Shown: positions 27,326 through 36,132, numbered from the stretch's first letter. The stretch: DNA of 64,000 nucleotides from Paenibacillus sp. FSL H8-0332 (GCF_037963835.1 NZ_CP150145.1:3534001-3598000); one strand, 5' to 3'. Notes: generated from the sequence alone by a model not told the origin. Program-made: numbers and translations.

Positions 27326-28318
27326 ATGACGTCTCATACGGATACGCCGGATGCCAAGCCGGAAATGATGAAGCTGGCGGCGATGGAATGTGCAGCTTCC
27401 TGCATCTTGACACACTTATACCGGTCCGGGGCTAACCCTGATCTGTTTCTGCTGGATTACTGGAATGTCAATTATGTTTCGCGCATTATTACGGCGAGCC
27501 AGCATGTGCGATTGAACAAAAGCTTGCCCTTTCTGTACGGCATCCATCTGGTTTACAGGGGTACTGGACCTGAGGCGCTAAAGCAGTCTATTCAGTCAGG
27601 GAACCGTGCGGTAGTGAAATGCCGCCCATCCGATCTGGATTTTTTCCCTCCCAATATGCTGATCATGGCGGAGAGTGGATTCGATCATTATATCCTCGCA
27701 GATAGCTTCGATGAAGCACGTAACGCCTTCAGAGTATTCGATCCCATTGTCGGTTTCAACGGATTCCTGACCGGAGAAGAGCTTATACGGGCATCGGCGG
27801 AGCCGGAAGAGGAGGAAATCATTTTCTACGAGCTTCAGCCGGATCAAGAAGGGAAGGGGTTCGAGTCTCCCGACAAGCGTGATATCTTCGCTTATGCTGC
27901 CAAGCGAAACTACGAAATGTATGTCCGTTCTCAATACAGTTCGGGTACCGCCGCATTGGACAGCTTTGCCCGGGATTTGCAGGAATCTCTAGCTTTAAGC
28001 CCGGAACAAACCTCGAACTGGTTGAACCAGAACTCGATCGCCATTGCTTCCATAACCAAGCTCCGATCTTCCATATGGAATAGCTTTGTCGGGCTGGGCG
28101 TGATGGACGAGGGGCAGGCGCTGGAAGGGAAGAACCGAATCAGCGGGATCGTGAAGTTATGGACGACACTGAATTTCTTGCTTGTGAAATACCGCAAGAA
28201 CATCGGGGACGAAGCGCTGCTGCGCTCGGCTCTTGCCAGGCTGCGGGAAATTCGGGATGCGGAGCTTCAATTCCTAGCCTGGATGAATGGAATAGGCGGT
28301 GATCTGACTGCGGTATAA
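27326..28318 (+). CDS. BtrH/AsbE-type acyltransferase, second copy
   Basis: A 330-residue protein starting at the ATG 9 bp after AAGGAG. It is diverged from the AsbE-like protein but keeps the same layout: an N-terminal Cys (MECAASC, residues 20-26), then GFDHYILADSF with His121, and FDPIVGF with Asp139. This order fits a C39-like acyltransferase using a carrier-bound thioester, as proposed for BtrH in butirosin synthesis. Its 3' end contains the unusual CTG start of the asbF-like gene. Confidence 0.6.
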   Translation: MTSHTDTPDAKPEMMKLAAMECAASCILTHLYRSGANPDLFLLDYWNVNYVSRIITASQHVRLNKSLPFLYGIHLVYRGTGPEALKQSIQSGNRAVVKCRPSDLDFFPPNMLIMAESGFDHYILADSFDEARNAFRVFDPIVGFNGFLTGEELIRASAEPEEEEIIFYELQPDQEGKGFESPDKRDIFAYAAKRNYEMYVRSQYSSGTAALDSFARDLQESLALSPEQTSNWLNQNSIAIASITKLRSSIWNSFVGLGVMDEGQALEGKNRISGIVKLWTTLNFLLVKYRKNIGDEALLRSALARLREIRDAELQFLAWMNGIGGDLTAV

Positions 28319-29174
28319 TCTATGCACGATTTCTTTTCGACACGAGCTGGTATCCTTCCGGGAGCTGCTCCGTTATGCTCTTGATACGGGCTTCAACGGT
28401 ATAGAACTGTGGGGCGTGCATGCCAAAGCTTTGCTTCGCCAACGGGGAAAGGAGCTGGGAGGTATGCTGGACGAAATGTTCAGCTACGGGCTCGAAATCA
28501 ACATGCTGAGCGATTATATCCCTCTCATGGGGAATATCCCAATGGATGTTCTGGTTAAGGAATGGCAGGAAACCGTACAGGCAGCCAAAGCGTTCCACAC
28601 AGATAAGCTGAGGATTTTCGCCGGAAGCCTGAGCAGTCAATCTCTTGAAGAGAAGGACTGGGAGCTTTGCACCGAACGTCTAAATATCCTTTGCGCCGTA
28701 GCAGAGAGGGAAGGGGTCTATACAGTGGTTGAGACTCATCCGGGAACCGCTGCCGACGGCTTAGATTCCACACTTCAACTGCTCAGGCAAACCGACCACC
28801 CTGCCTTGAAGCTGAATTTGGACTTTCTGCACATTTGGGAATCGGGCGCTGATCCCCTTGCCGCCTACGAACGCTTGAAGCCATGGATGGTCAATATCCA
28901 TCTGAAGAATGTGGAATCCCGGCAATGGCTCGAAGTATTCTCTCCTAACAATATATATTCTCCGAGCGGCAGCCGCAGAGGTATCGTACCCTTGGCCGAT
29001 GGAGAAATGGACTGCCAAGCCATAATGAAGCGCCTTATCTTGGACCCTACCCGAGCCCCGGTATCTCTGGAATGGTTCGGAGCCATACCATTTCAAATCT
29101 TAAAGTCGGAGCTAGGCTGGCTTAAAGGGCTGGAGTCCGATCTCAAGCCGGAGAAAGTGGAGGTGACGGGATAA
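28308..29174 (+). CDS. asbF: 3-dehydroshikimate dehydratase, AsbF family
   Basis: A TIM-barrel enzyme that converts 3-dehydroshikimate to 3,4-dihydroxybenzoate. The N-terminus NLCTISFRHELVSF...GFNGIELWG and the metal-site segment LKLNLDFLHIWESGADP match AsbF of Bacillus closely. Reading from the first ATG in frame (28416) loses the first strand and helix of the barrel. The matching reading frame opens at CTG 28308, preceded by AGGCGGTGAT at good spacing, inside the end of the upstream gene. The 288-residue product then matches AsbF length (about 280). It supplies the catechol acid for the AsbC-like ligase. The stop overlaps the next ATG. Confidence 0.85.
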   Translation: MRYNLCTISFRHELVSFRELLRYALDTGFNGIELWGVHAKALLRQRGKELGGMLDEMFSYGLEINMLSDYIPLMGNIPMDVLVKEWQETVQAAKAFHTDKLRIFAGSLSSQSLEEKDWELCTERLNILCAVAEREGVYTVVETHPGTAADGLDSTLQLLRQTDHPALKLNLDFLHIWESGADPLAAYERLKPWMVNIHLKNVESRQWLEVFSPNNIYSPSGSRRGIVPLADGEMDCQAIMKRLILDPTRAPVSLEWFGAIPFQILKSELGWLKGLESDLKPEKVEVTG

Positions 29175-30460
29175 TGAATAACGCACCTTATATAGAGCAT
29201 CTGACCGGAACGCGCGCACCGAAGCTCTGGTACTCAAATATTAATTGGGAACAAGGAAAAGCCGCTCAAGAGATTCGCTTACCCCATATTAACAATGCGT
29301 CCGGAGATCGGCTCGTATCGCAAATGGATCTCTACCAAATTTATTTGGCTGACCGGGATGATCTTGTTCTCCTGAAAGAGGCTCCGGATCCTGAATTCCT
29401 GTCTTATTTGGAAGAAGAGAAGATAGCCATACCATCAATCGCGATTGGCGCACGGTCTGAATATACGGGTGAGTTTCGCAACCGGATTGCTGTTCCTTAC
29501 TTGATGGACGAGCAGGAGGAGCAGTTTCTCAAGGATAACGGAGGGAGATGGATCGGCCCGCCAGCCCGATTGTCCGTAGAACTGAACAGCAAGATCGCAA
29601 CGCGTAAATTATGCGAAGAAATCGGCTTTCCAGTCAGCGACGGTATGATATGCGAGGGGCTTGACGCGATCCGCCGTACTTGCGCCGAGTTGGAGGGACG
29701 GCATCCTGGAGCCCGGCTGGTTGTAAAAACCGCTTACGGTTCTTCCGGTAAAGCGCTGTTCCATATCCATCGAGGCTCGGATTTGGAGACGCTGCTTGGA
29801 TATTTAGAGAGGCAGATCTCTCGGGGAGGCGGGCAACCGGTTGTGACGGTGGAACGCTGGCATCAGGTAGAGCGCCATCTGACGGCACAACTCTGGCTGG
29901 GGGGAACAGATTGCGAGATCCTGGCTATGACCGAGCAGAGGATTACGGATGCAGGAGTTTACAGGGGGAGCCGTCTGCACCCGGACCTGCCTGAATCCTT
30001 GATCGTGGCTTATACCGAACAGCTGCAACAGCTGGGTAAATCTTTACATTCCCGGGGCTACGAGGGTTTCATCGGGGTAGACTCCATACTGGATGAAGAT
30101 GGAACTTTAATACCGGTTATTGAGATCAACGCCCGTCTTACCATGGTCACGTATTTGCTAAAGATTCGCAAGCACTTGCTTGAACGCGGGTTTCCTAGAA
30201 TGGAGACTCAATCCTATGATTTCAAGCTCCACCCTGGAGCCAAATTTGCAGAATTTGCCGAAAAGGTGACATCGATAAGGATCTCTGCCGAACAAGGTGG
30301 GGCATTCGTGTATGGTTTCCACCATGATGGGGAATCGGCAGACTGTATCCGACCTTGCAGGGTCTCGACTCTGAGCTGGGGTGTGGACGATGAAGCTGAG
30401 AAGCTTGCCCGTCAAGGACTGGAGGAAGCAATCATGGAATGGAGGGGAGCTATCGTATGA
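29174..30460 (+). CDS. ATP-grasp ligase (BtrJ-like)
   Basis: A 428-residue ATP-grasp protein: ATP-binding lysine region LVVKTAYGSSGKALF, then GFIGVDSILDEDG and the metal-binding VIEINARLTM. In butirosin synthesis the ATP-grasp enzyme BtrJ loads L-glutamate onto the carrier BtrI and a BtrK decarboxylase follows. Here the next gene, overlapping by 4 bp, is a BtrK-like decarboxylase, so a similar amino-acid-to-carrier ligation is likely. Peptide-bond formation is the alternative. Confidence 0.75.
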   Translation: MNNAPYIEHLTGTRAPKLWYSNINWEQGKAAQEIRLPHINNASGDRLVSQMDLYQIYLADRDDLVLLKEAPDPEFLSYLEEEKIAIPSIAIGARSEYTGEFRNRIAVPYLMDEQEEQFLKDNGGRWIGPPARLSVELNSKIATRKLCEEIGFPVSDGMICEGLDAIRRTCAELEGRHPGARLVVKTAYGSSGKALFHIHRGSDLETLLGYLERQISRGGGQPVVTVERWHQVERHLTAQLWLGGTDCEILAMTEQRITDAGVYRGSRLHPDLPESLIVAYTEQLQQLGKSLHSRGYEGFIGVDSILDEDGTLIPVIEINARLTMVTYLLKIRKHLLERGFPRMETQSYDFKLHPGAKFAEFAEKVTSIRISAEQGGAFVYGFHHDGESADCIRPCRVSTLSWGVDDEAEKLARQGLEEAIMEWRGAIV

Positions 30461-31728
30461 CTATGGCTTCACAACCACTGTCTAATCAGCAGGAAGCGGG
30501 TCAACCCTTTTGGCTGGAAGCAGTCGAGCAGTTTGGATCACCCGTTTATGTATATGACGAGGGAAAGCTGGCCTCCGATTATTTTTCGCTGCGGGACGCT
30601 TTACCCAAGGATGTGACGCTATATTATTCCATGAAGGTCAATCCCAATCCGGAGGTATGCCGTCTCGTTAACGGCTGGGGTTCGCCGATCGAAGTCGCAT
30701 CGGTTGGGGAATATGAGATTGCCCGCTCTAACGGGGTAAATCTGAACAGCATCGTGTTTACCGGACCGGGCAAAAGCGCGGACGAGATTCATCATGTGCT
30801 TCGCCATGGGATCTACGCGATTAATGCGGAGTCCATCCCGGAGCTATTCGTCATTCACGATGAAGCGGTTGCGCTTGGTATTGCCGCTCCCGTTATGTTA
30901 AGGGTCAATTTGTCTATTGGAGCCAAAGGCTCGCGTATGTCATCGGTCGGACTTGCCTCCCAGTTTGGCATCGACGACAGTGAAATTAATGAAGCGGTGC
31001 ACACCGCCATTAACCTTGAAGGGCTAAAGCTGATCGGATTGCACACGTACCAGGGCACGCAAAATTTTCACCTCGACTTTTATAGGGAGAGCGTTCCGAT
31101 GATGTTCGGTCTCACCCGGCAGGTGCGAAACCAATTCGGCCTGCAGCTTCGATGCTTAGGGCTCGGCGGCGGTTTCGGCGTTCCCATGTTTGAAGGCGAT
31201 GAGCCGTTTCCTGTCGAAGCTTTCGGGGCGTATCTTGCCGGGGAGTTAGAGCGCAACCGGGATCTGGAACTCAAAATGGTATTCGTAGAATCAGGACGAC
31301 GAATTGCCGCAACTATGGGGATTTATGCGGTCAGAGTGCTGTACACCAAGCTCTCCAAAGGCAAAGCCTTCGCCATTGTCGATGGGGGAACCCACCATCG
31401 GGCTTTTTCCAGCCTGATGGGACGAAGCTTCAAGCAGTCTCTGCCTCTTCAGCTTTGGAAGGCGGGGGAGCGCAAGCTATACGAATCCGGTGAAGGAGAA
31501 GGTCGAATCTCCTACAATGTTTGCGGTAAATTGTGCACTCCCGCAGATGTGCTGCAAGGCAGCGTCATGCTCCCCCTTCTAGAGCCAGGGGATTGGATCG
31601 CGTTTCCCCATTTGGGGGCATATGGCTTAACCTGCGGCAATGTTCATTTTCTGTCTCATGCTCTTCCGAAGGAAGTTATGCTTCGCCCTGACGGTACGTT
31701 AAATGATGTGAGCTGGCTATCCACCTAA
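30457..31728 (+). CDS. PLP-dependent decarboxylase, BtrK-like (fold III)
   Basis: A 423-residue fold-III decarboxylase of the diaminopimelate/ornithine family. Lys60 in LYYSMKVNPNP should bind PLP. HTYQGTQNFH, the phosphate-binding GLGGGFGVP and the catalytic Cys region NVCGKLCTPAD are visible. Length and context match BtrK, which decarboxylates carrier-bound glutamate to a 4-aminobutyryl thioester. The start at 30457 follows GGAGGGGAG. Together with the ATP-grasp ligase it would make a carrier-bound amine building block. A free amino-acid substrate cannot be excluded. Confidence 0.8.
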   Translation: MTMASQPLSNQQEAGQPFWLEAVEQFGSPVYVYDEGKLASDYFSLRDALPKDVTLYYSMKVNPNPEVCRLVNGWGSPIEVASVGEYEIARSNGVNLNSIVFTGPGKSADEIHHVLRHGIYAINAESIPELFVIHDEAVALGIAAPVMLRVNLSIGAKGSRMSSVGLASQFGIDDSEINEAVHTAINLEGLKLIGLHTYQGTQNFHLDFYRESVPMMFGLTRQVRNQFGLQLRCLGLGGGFGVPMFEGDEPFPVEAFGAYLAGELERNRDLELKMVFVESGRRIAATMGIYAVRVLYTKLSKGKAFAIVDGGTHHRAFSSLMGRSFKQSLPLQLWKAGERKLYESGEGEGRISYNVCGKLCTPADVLQGSVMLPLLEPGDWIAFPHLGAYGLTCGNVHFLSHALPKEVMLRPDGTLNDVSWLST

Positions 31729-31758
31729 TAAGTGAGTTCATCATAGGGAGTTGATCAT

Positions 31759-32811
31759 GTGAAGCCTACCCATCGGATTTTGCCTTATAATGACATATGG
31801 CTTGATTGTGTCAATAATAACTTGATGTCGATTCTCATTAGTCATCATTCATCGTTCGAGAAGCTGCCTCTGACTTTTAAAACGCAGTACTGGAAAAAAC
31901 TCATCCACCAGACATTCCCCGAAGACAATTTTGAAAGCTTGCTTCATCAAGGATTAATGCTGCCGAAAGTTCAATATGACACGGAACAGCTCTATCATTA
32001 TCTTCGCTTTGAGGATCAGCTTCTTGAGCAATCTGATATCCCTTTGCTGGATGAGATGATTCAAGGCGCTTTAGACAAGAAGAAATATGTCTTTCTCGAT
32101 GTAGACCGCTTTTTTTATTCCAGTGGAAGAGAATCCGGAAAAATACATTTTATCCATCCGACCTTTATTCATGGAAAAAGTGCGAGTGGGGAGGCATACA
32201 CAGTAATTGAAGATTGCTTATCTCCAGGGCGAATGCACGATTATCAAACTCCACTTGAAGTCATTATGGAATCTACCCAATATCTAATGACAAGCGGCAA
32301 AAAAGTCAGATTGATAATGGTTTCTGTGCATGAAGGATCGATAAGGAATTTTAACCATGAATTTTCAGTACAGGACTCGTTTATCTCAGAACTCAGAAGC
32401 AATCTATTGGATGATAAAGTCGTTTTTCTTGAGCAATATGGTCTTCATTATCAGTTGGGACTAAAAGCGTTGACCGATTATGTAGAGGAATTCGAAGAGC
32501 TTGTAGGTAATTTGAACGATACTAGCATATTTGCCTTGAGAAGCAGTTCTTTTGCACAGAATCATAAGAAGAATAACAGGCTTTTTAAGTTACTGGAAGA
32601 TAAATCGTCCCATACAAATCTCTATAAGAAGTTAGCAGAACAAAGCGTGGAACTAAGTCATTTATGGGAAATTTATAGAACGACAGTTATTAAAATGATC
32701 GTATCTAATCGTGTTCATGATCAAGCTATCGTAAAACTCGAAGAGATTGTGAAGAAAGAATATAACATGGTCCAGACGATGAAAATGGCAACTGAGGTTA
32801 GTAACTTATGA
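31759..32811 (+). CDS. BtrH-like acyltransferase, third copy
   Basis: A 350-residue protein starting at GTG behind AGGGAG, 30 bp after the decarboxylase. The opening YNDIWLDCVNNNLMSIL, with Cys17, resembles the N-terminus of BtrH. A His at FIHGK (residue 138) and acids at VIEDC (151-152) could complete a triad. The gene is visibly richer in A+T than the rest of the operon, so it may be a later acquisition. The role is inferred from family resemblance and position only. Confidence 0.55.
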   Translation: MKPTHRILPYNDIWLDCVNNNLMSILISHHSSFEKLPLTFKTQYWKKLIHQTFPEDNFESLLHQGLMLPKVQYDTEQLYHYLRFEDQLLEQSDIPLLDEMIQGALDKKKYVFLDVDRFFYSSGRESGKIHFIHPTFIHGKSASGEAYTVIEDCLSPGRMHDYQTPLEVIMESTQYLMTSGKKVRLIMVSVHEGSIRNFNHEFSVQDSFISELRSNLLDDKVVFLEQYGLHYQLGLKALTDYVEEFEELVGNLNDTSIFALRSSSFAQNHKKNNRLFKLLEDKSSHTNLYKKLAEQSVELSHLWEIYRTTVIKMIVSNRVHDQAIVKLEEIVKKEYNMVQTMKMATEVSNL

Positions 32812-32862
32812 ATAGAGAATGAATCCGAAACGGCATGGGAAAAATAATGAAGAAAAATAGGT

Positions 32863-32901
32863 ACAGCAAACAAGCGGATAGAAAATCCGCTTGTTTGCTG
32901 T
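32863..32901 (+). terminator. Strong hairpin after the biosynthetic operon
   Basis: Perfect 17-bp arms, ACAGCAAACAAGCGGAT and its complement, flank a 5-nt loop. There is no T-run on the plus strand, so it may act as a 3'-end stabiliser as much as a terminator. Confidence 0.55.
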
Positions 32902-32954
32902 CGGGAATGGGATAAGGTTCTTGTCATTTATGACATCATGTTCTTGTCAACCAA

Positions 32955-33135
32955 TTTCTAGCTCGCTCGCGCCATCGACTACCGGGGGATCGAACGGGGA
33001 ACGGACTTGTGAGTTCTCCAATACCCGTACCGGGCTGGAAGAACTGCTTCAGTGGATGAAGGAGCTTCAGCAGGAACACGCCAAGAGTGACGTACTCTTT
33101 GGCACCCGTGCTTGCCGCATGCGGGTGGTCACTTG
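32955..33135 (+). pseudogene. IS110-family transposase relic
   Basis: The fragments ARAIDYRGIERG and, after a frameshift, CEFSNTRTGLEELLQWMKEL and EHAKSDVLFG correspond to the N-terminal (DEDD) domain of IS110-type transposases. No catalytic C-terminal part is present. It marks the right border of the biosynthetic operon. Confidence 0.6.
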
Positions 33136-33217
33136 ATCGGTCAGTTCCAGAATAATGTTACATTAATTAAATCCAAACCCCCGAGTTAGCTGTCTATATA
33201 ACAGGAGGTGAACGACA

Positions 33218-35194
33218 ATGATCGATGCACAGCAACAAATCAACGCCGCACAAAACGGAGATCACGATGCCTTCGTTTCTCTTATAAAGGATCGAACGGA
33301 TAAGCTGCACCGAGTGGCTCGCCATTATGTACGGGAGTCCAAAGATGCGGAGGATATCGTTCAGGATGCCCTGCTTAAGGCTTATGAGTCACTGCAAACG
33401 CTGCAGCAAGCCGAAGCGTTTGAGAGCTGGCTTACCAGAATTGTGGTGAACCGGGCGCTCAATCATTTGGAGAGATCCAAGCGTGTTCACCTGAGCGAAG
33501 ACCCGCAGGCGCAAGAGCCATTGGTCGTTAATGATATCGATCAAACCCTGGATCTGGAGCGTGCATTGGCCAGTCTGAATCCGAAGCTGCGTCAGCTCCT
33601 GTTCTTAAAATATAAGAAGGACCTGACCCAGCAGCAAATCGCCCATCTCCTGGATATGCCATTAGGTACTGTAAAAACACAATTACGGAAGGGGCTGGAG
33701 CATTTGCGCAACGAAATGGCTCAAGATTTTCCCGAACGAGACCTGGATACATTACGCCTGCAGTTAAGACAACAGGCAGAGCACCAGTTTGCCGTTTCAC
33801 CGGATTATGATCTGATCGTCAATGACTATCAAGAGAACACCATGAGGGGAACAGGGAAGGGAGAAGCGGGATTCTTATGGGTTAAAACGGGGAGTGATGA
33901 CGCCGTTTCTGCCACGCTCTCCAGGGACGGCAACTTGCTAGACTATGCCATTTCCTGGGCCTCATTGGACAACGGGACACGGCTATCTGAGGAGGAGCTC
34001 AAACAGCAGGCAGAGCAATTCCTGGAAGATCATTATCCCGGCGCACTGCGTGATTTTCCGTATTGTGAGATGGAGTGGATGGAAGGGATGTTTGGGTACA
34101 CACGACAGCAGAAGGCGATGGGGTTGCCGCTTCCTGAGACGGGATGCCTCATTATGGTTCACCCCAGCGGTCGCGTGGTCGGATTTAGGTACTACGGAAC
34201 CGTTCCAGGGCCAGCACTCCCAACCATGATCACACCAGAAGAGGAACAGATGGCGTGTATGAAGGCGAATTTTTTGCTACATGTGGAATATTGCGTATTG
34301 GACAAAGCCGTGTACACGGATGGTGACGATCAGGTCCATCTTGTTTACGCCCCCCGAAGTAGAGCACTAATCTATACTGCATCATCACAGGAGGAAGTTC
34401 CGACAGCCTATAGGGCAGAAGCAGTCCCCTATGACCCAAGAACTCTGGACGAGTGGCCAGGTGAGTTCCCGCCCGCACGAAGCCTAGAAGAGTGGATTGG
34501 CGTAGACAACGACCAATTTCAGTTAGTACAAGACGACAATATTGGCTCGAACACCAAGTTAATGGTGTGGAAGCAACAGAATGAAGAGCGTCCAGCCAAG
34601 AATGACCGGTCTTGGAAGACCTATTGGGCTGAGCAGATGGAGGGAGCGGTCAAGGCGCGAGTAGACAGCCAAACCGGACAACTGATTGACTTTGTTTCGC
34701 ATGGTAAGCCAGATCAACTAGCTCCATTAACCTGGGATCGAGACGCATGTATAGAAGTAGCTATGGACTATGTCCGAGGACTAGGAGCCGAAATGTTGCC
34801 GTATCTCAAGCTTCTAACTGAAGAGACCGACGACGAAGATCGTTTGGAAATCATTCGCTTTGGTGTATATGTTCAAGACGTATCTGTCAGGGATGAATGC
34901 TATCAACTAGCTGTTGACCGCTCTAATGGGAGGGTCAAAAGTTTGATGTCCCCCTCCATAAGGCCAGAACAGTTAAAGAAGCTGGAGACCGTGCCTTCAT
35001 TTGATTACCAGACAGCCATCCTCCGATGGACGGCACAGGCCAAGCTGCGTCTGCAATGGGAACGGATGCACAATGCTAGGGCGGAAGAGGCCCCGTACGA
35101 ACTAGTGTATCGAATGATTGGTAGTGAGCACGAGCGGACGCCCGAAGTGCTTGACGCGCATACAGGGAAGTTATACGAAAATACTTTTTACTGA
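33218..35194 (+). CDS. ECF sigma factor fused to a YcdB/PepSY-like domain
   Basis: A 658-residue protein. Residues about 1-170 are an ECF sigma factor: region 2 with DAEDIVQDALLKAYESL and region 4 with LTQQQIAHLLDMPLGTVKTQ. Residues about 210-658 resemble the YcdB/PepSY type, with repeated strands ending in TGQLIDFVS, GRVKSLMSP and DAHTGKLYEN. Typical ECF factors are about 180 residues and are held by separate anti-sigma factors. Here a long C-terminal domain is built in and no membrane segment is seen, so it may be a self-regulating sigma factor. AGGAGGTG precedes the ATG. There is no obvious anti-sigma gene nearby. Confidence 0.75.
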   Translation: MIDAQQQINAAQNGDHDAFVSLIKDRTDKLHRVARHYVRESKDAEDIVQDALLKAYESLQTLQQAEAFESWLTRIVVNRALNHLERSKRVHLSEDPQAQEPLVVNDIDQTLDLERALASLNPKLRQLLFLKYKKDLTQQQIAHLLDMPLGTVKTQLRKGLEHLRNEMAQDFPERDLDTLRLQLRQQAEHQFAVSPDYDLIVNDYQENTMRGTGKGEAGFLWVKTGSDDAVSATLSRDGNLLDYAISWASLDNGTRLSEEELKQQAEQFLEDHYPGALRDFPYCEMEWMEGMFGYTRQQKAMGLPLPETGCLIMVHPSGRVVGFRYYGTVPGPALPTMITPEEEQMACMKANFLLHVEYCVLDKAVYTDGDDQVHLVYAPRSRALIYTASSQEEVPTAYRAEAVPYDPRTLDEWPGEFPPARSLEEWIGVDNDQFQLVQDDNIGSNTKLMVWKQQNEERPAKNDRSWKTYWAEQMEGAVKARVDSQTGQLIDFVSHGKPDQLAPLTWDRDACIEVAMDYVRGLGAEMLPYLKLLTEETDDEDRLEIIRFGVYVQDVSVRDECYQLAVDRSNGRVKSLMSPSIRPEQLKKLETVPSFDYQTAILRWTAQAKLRLQWERMHNARAEEAPYELVYRMIGSEHERTPEVLDAHTGKLYENTFY

Positions 35195-35394
35195 CAAACA
35201 AAAACATCTAGCCCGAAACTAAGGGCTGGAAGGCATTCAAAAGCCTGCGGACGTAGAACAGCATTGGAAGGAGGTTGGTGTCCATTCCATAATGCCCATC
35301 GATGGTTCCTTATGGAAGGACGATCCCATCCTTTCTTCCTATCCACCGTCCTGTGTATATAACAAAAACCGTAGAGGAACCGAGTATGGCAAGC

Positions 35395-35670
35395 GTTTAT
35401 TGCAGCACCTGTAGGATGCAAAGGTAAAAATAGACGTTTAACACAACGTTCTATAGAAAAACTTGTTGAGAAATATGCAACAGCCTTTGGAAAGCCGGCT
35501 TTGACGGTTCATTCTTCTTTGAGGTATTCATTTGCCATTATTTAGACAAAGGGCATGAATTCATGAAAGTAGGGAGTCTACTATCTGGTCTGAACATGGA
35601 TCATTCTCCGAGGCAACAGACAAAGCTCAAGGAGGAGCAACGTAGTCAACTAGCTGTCATGTTGGAAAAG
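35395..35670 (+). pseudogene. Decayed XerS-like tyrosine recombinase
   Basis: The frame IAAPVGCKGKNRRLTQRS, then IEKLVEKYATAFGKPALTVH and SSLRYSFAI, closely parallels the intact recombinase at 50691-51761 (GRKGKSRRLTGRSIEKLIEK). An inserted Ser breaks the HSLRH motif and a stop follows. Later codons include DHSPRQQTKLKEEQRSQLAV. It is the C-terminal third of a dead paralogue. The rest of 35195-35740 shows no gene. Confidence 0.7.
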
Positions 35671-35740
35671 TAACATCAAGTGAATATAGGTTTTGAAGCC
35701 TAGTATACCTGAACGCTCCCGTTGGTGGAAGAGTAAAAAC

Positions 35741-35771
35741 TTGACACATCGATAATTCCCGATATTATAAT
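35741..35771 (+). promoter_or_regulatory. Promoter of the ArsR-type gene
   Basis: TTGACA (35741-35746) and TATTAT/TATAAT (35763-35771) lie directly before the ATG at 35776. The spacer holds ATCGATAATTCCCGATAT, which resembles the operators before the MFS gene. Confidence 0.55.
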
Positions 35772-35775
35772 ACGT

Positions 35776-36078
35776 ATGGAGCCAATTGAGATTTTTAAAG
35801 CACTGTCTAATTCGTCGAGATTGCAAATATTGTTCTGGTTGAAAGATCCTGAAACACATTTTACGCCCTATGAAGGGGTTGACATGAGGAAAGTGGGGGT
35901 ATGTGTTACTCAAGTCATGGAAAAGCTGAAGATGACACAGTCTACAGCTTCCCAATATTTATCAATTCTCCAAAAAGCAGATCTGCTTACGGTAGAACGT
36001 ATCGGCAAGTATACGTATTTCAAAAGAAACGAGGAAACGTTACGCGAAATTGGTGCATTTTTCAATAACGAAATCTAA
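35776..36078 (+). CDS. ArsR-type winged-helix regulator
   Basis: A 100-residue regulator with recognition region LKMTQSTASQYLSILQKADL and wing ERIGKYTYFK. It has one Cys in the middle (VGVCVTQVM), so metal sensing by the usual CxC is unlikely. The ATG lies only 4 bp after the -10 box with no ribosome site, suggesting a leaderless mRNA. It lies 265 bp upstream of an MFS exporter preceded by two palindromes, which it probably binds. Confidence 0.75.
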   Translation: MEPIEIFKALSNSSRLQILFWLKDPETHFTPYEGVDMRKVGVCVTQVMEKLKMTQSTASQYLSILQKADLLTVERIGKYTYFKRNEETLREIGAFFNNEI

Positions 36079-36132
36079 TGACAACACCAGCTGAATGCTC
36101 TCAAAAGTATTCAGTTTGTTAAAAATTAATAC

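Noticed and set aside
28416..29174. AsbF homologue starting at ATG 28416
   Set aside because: It would lack the conserved LCTISFRH segment, which is present in frame just upstream.
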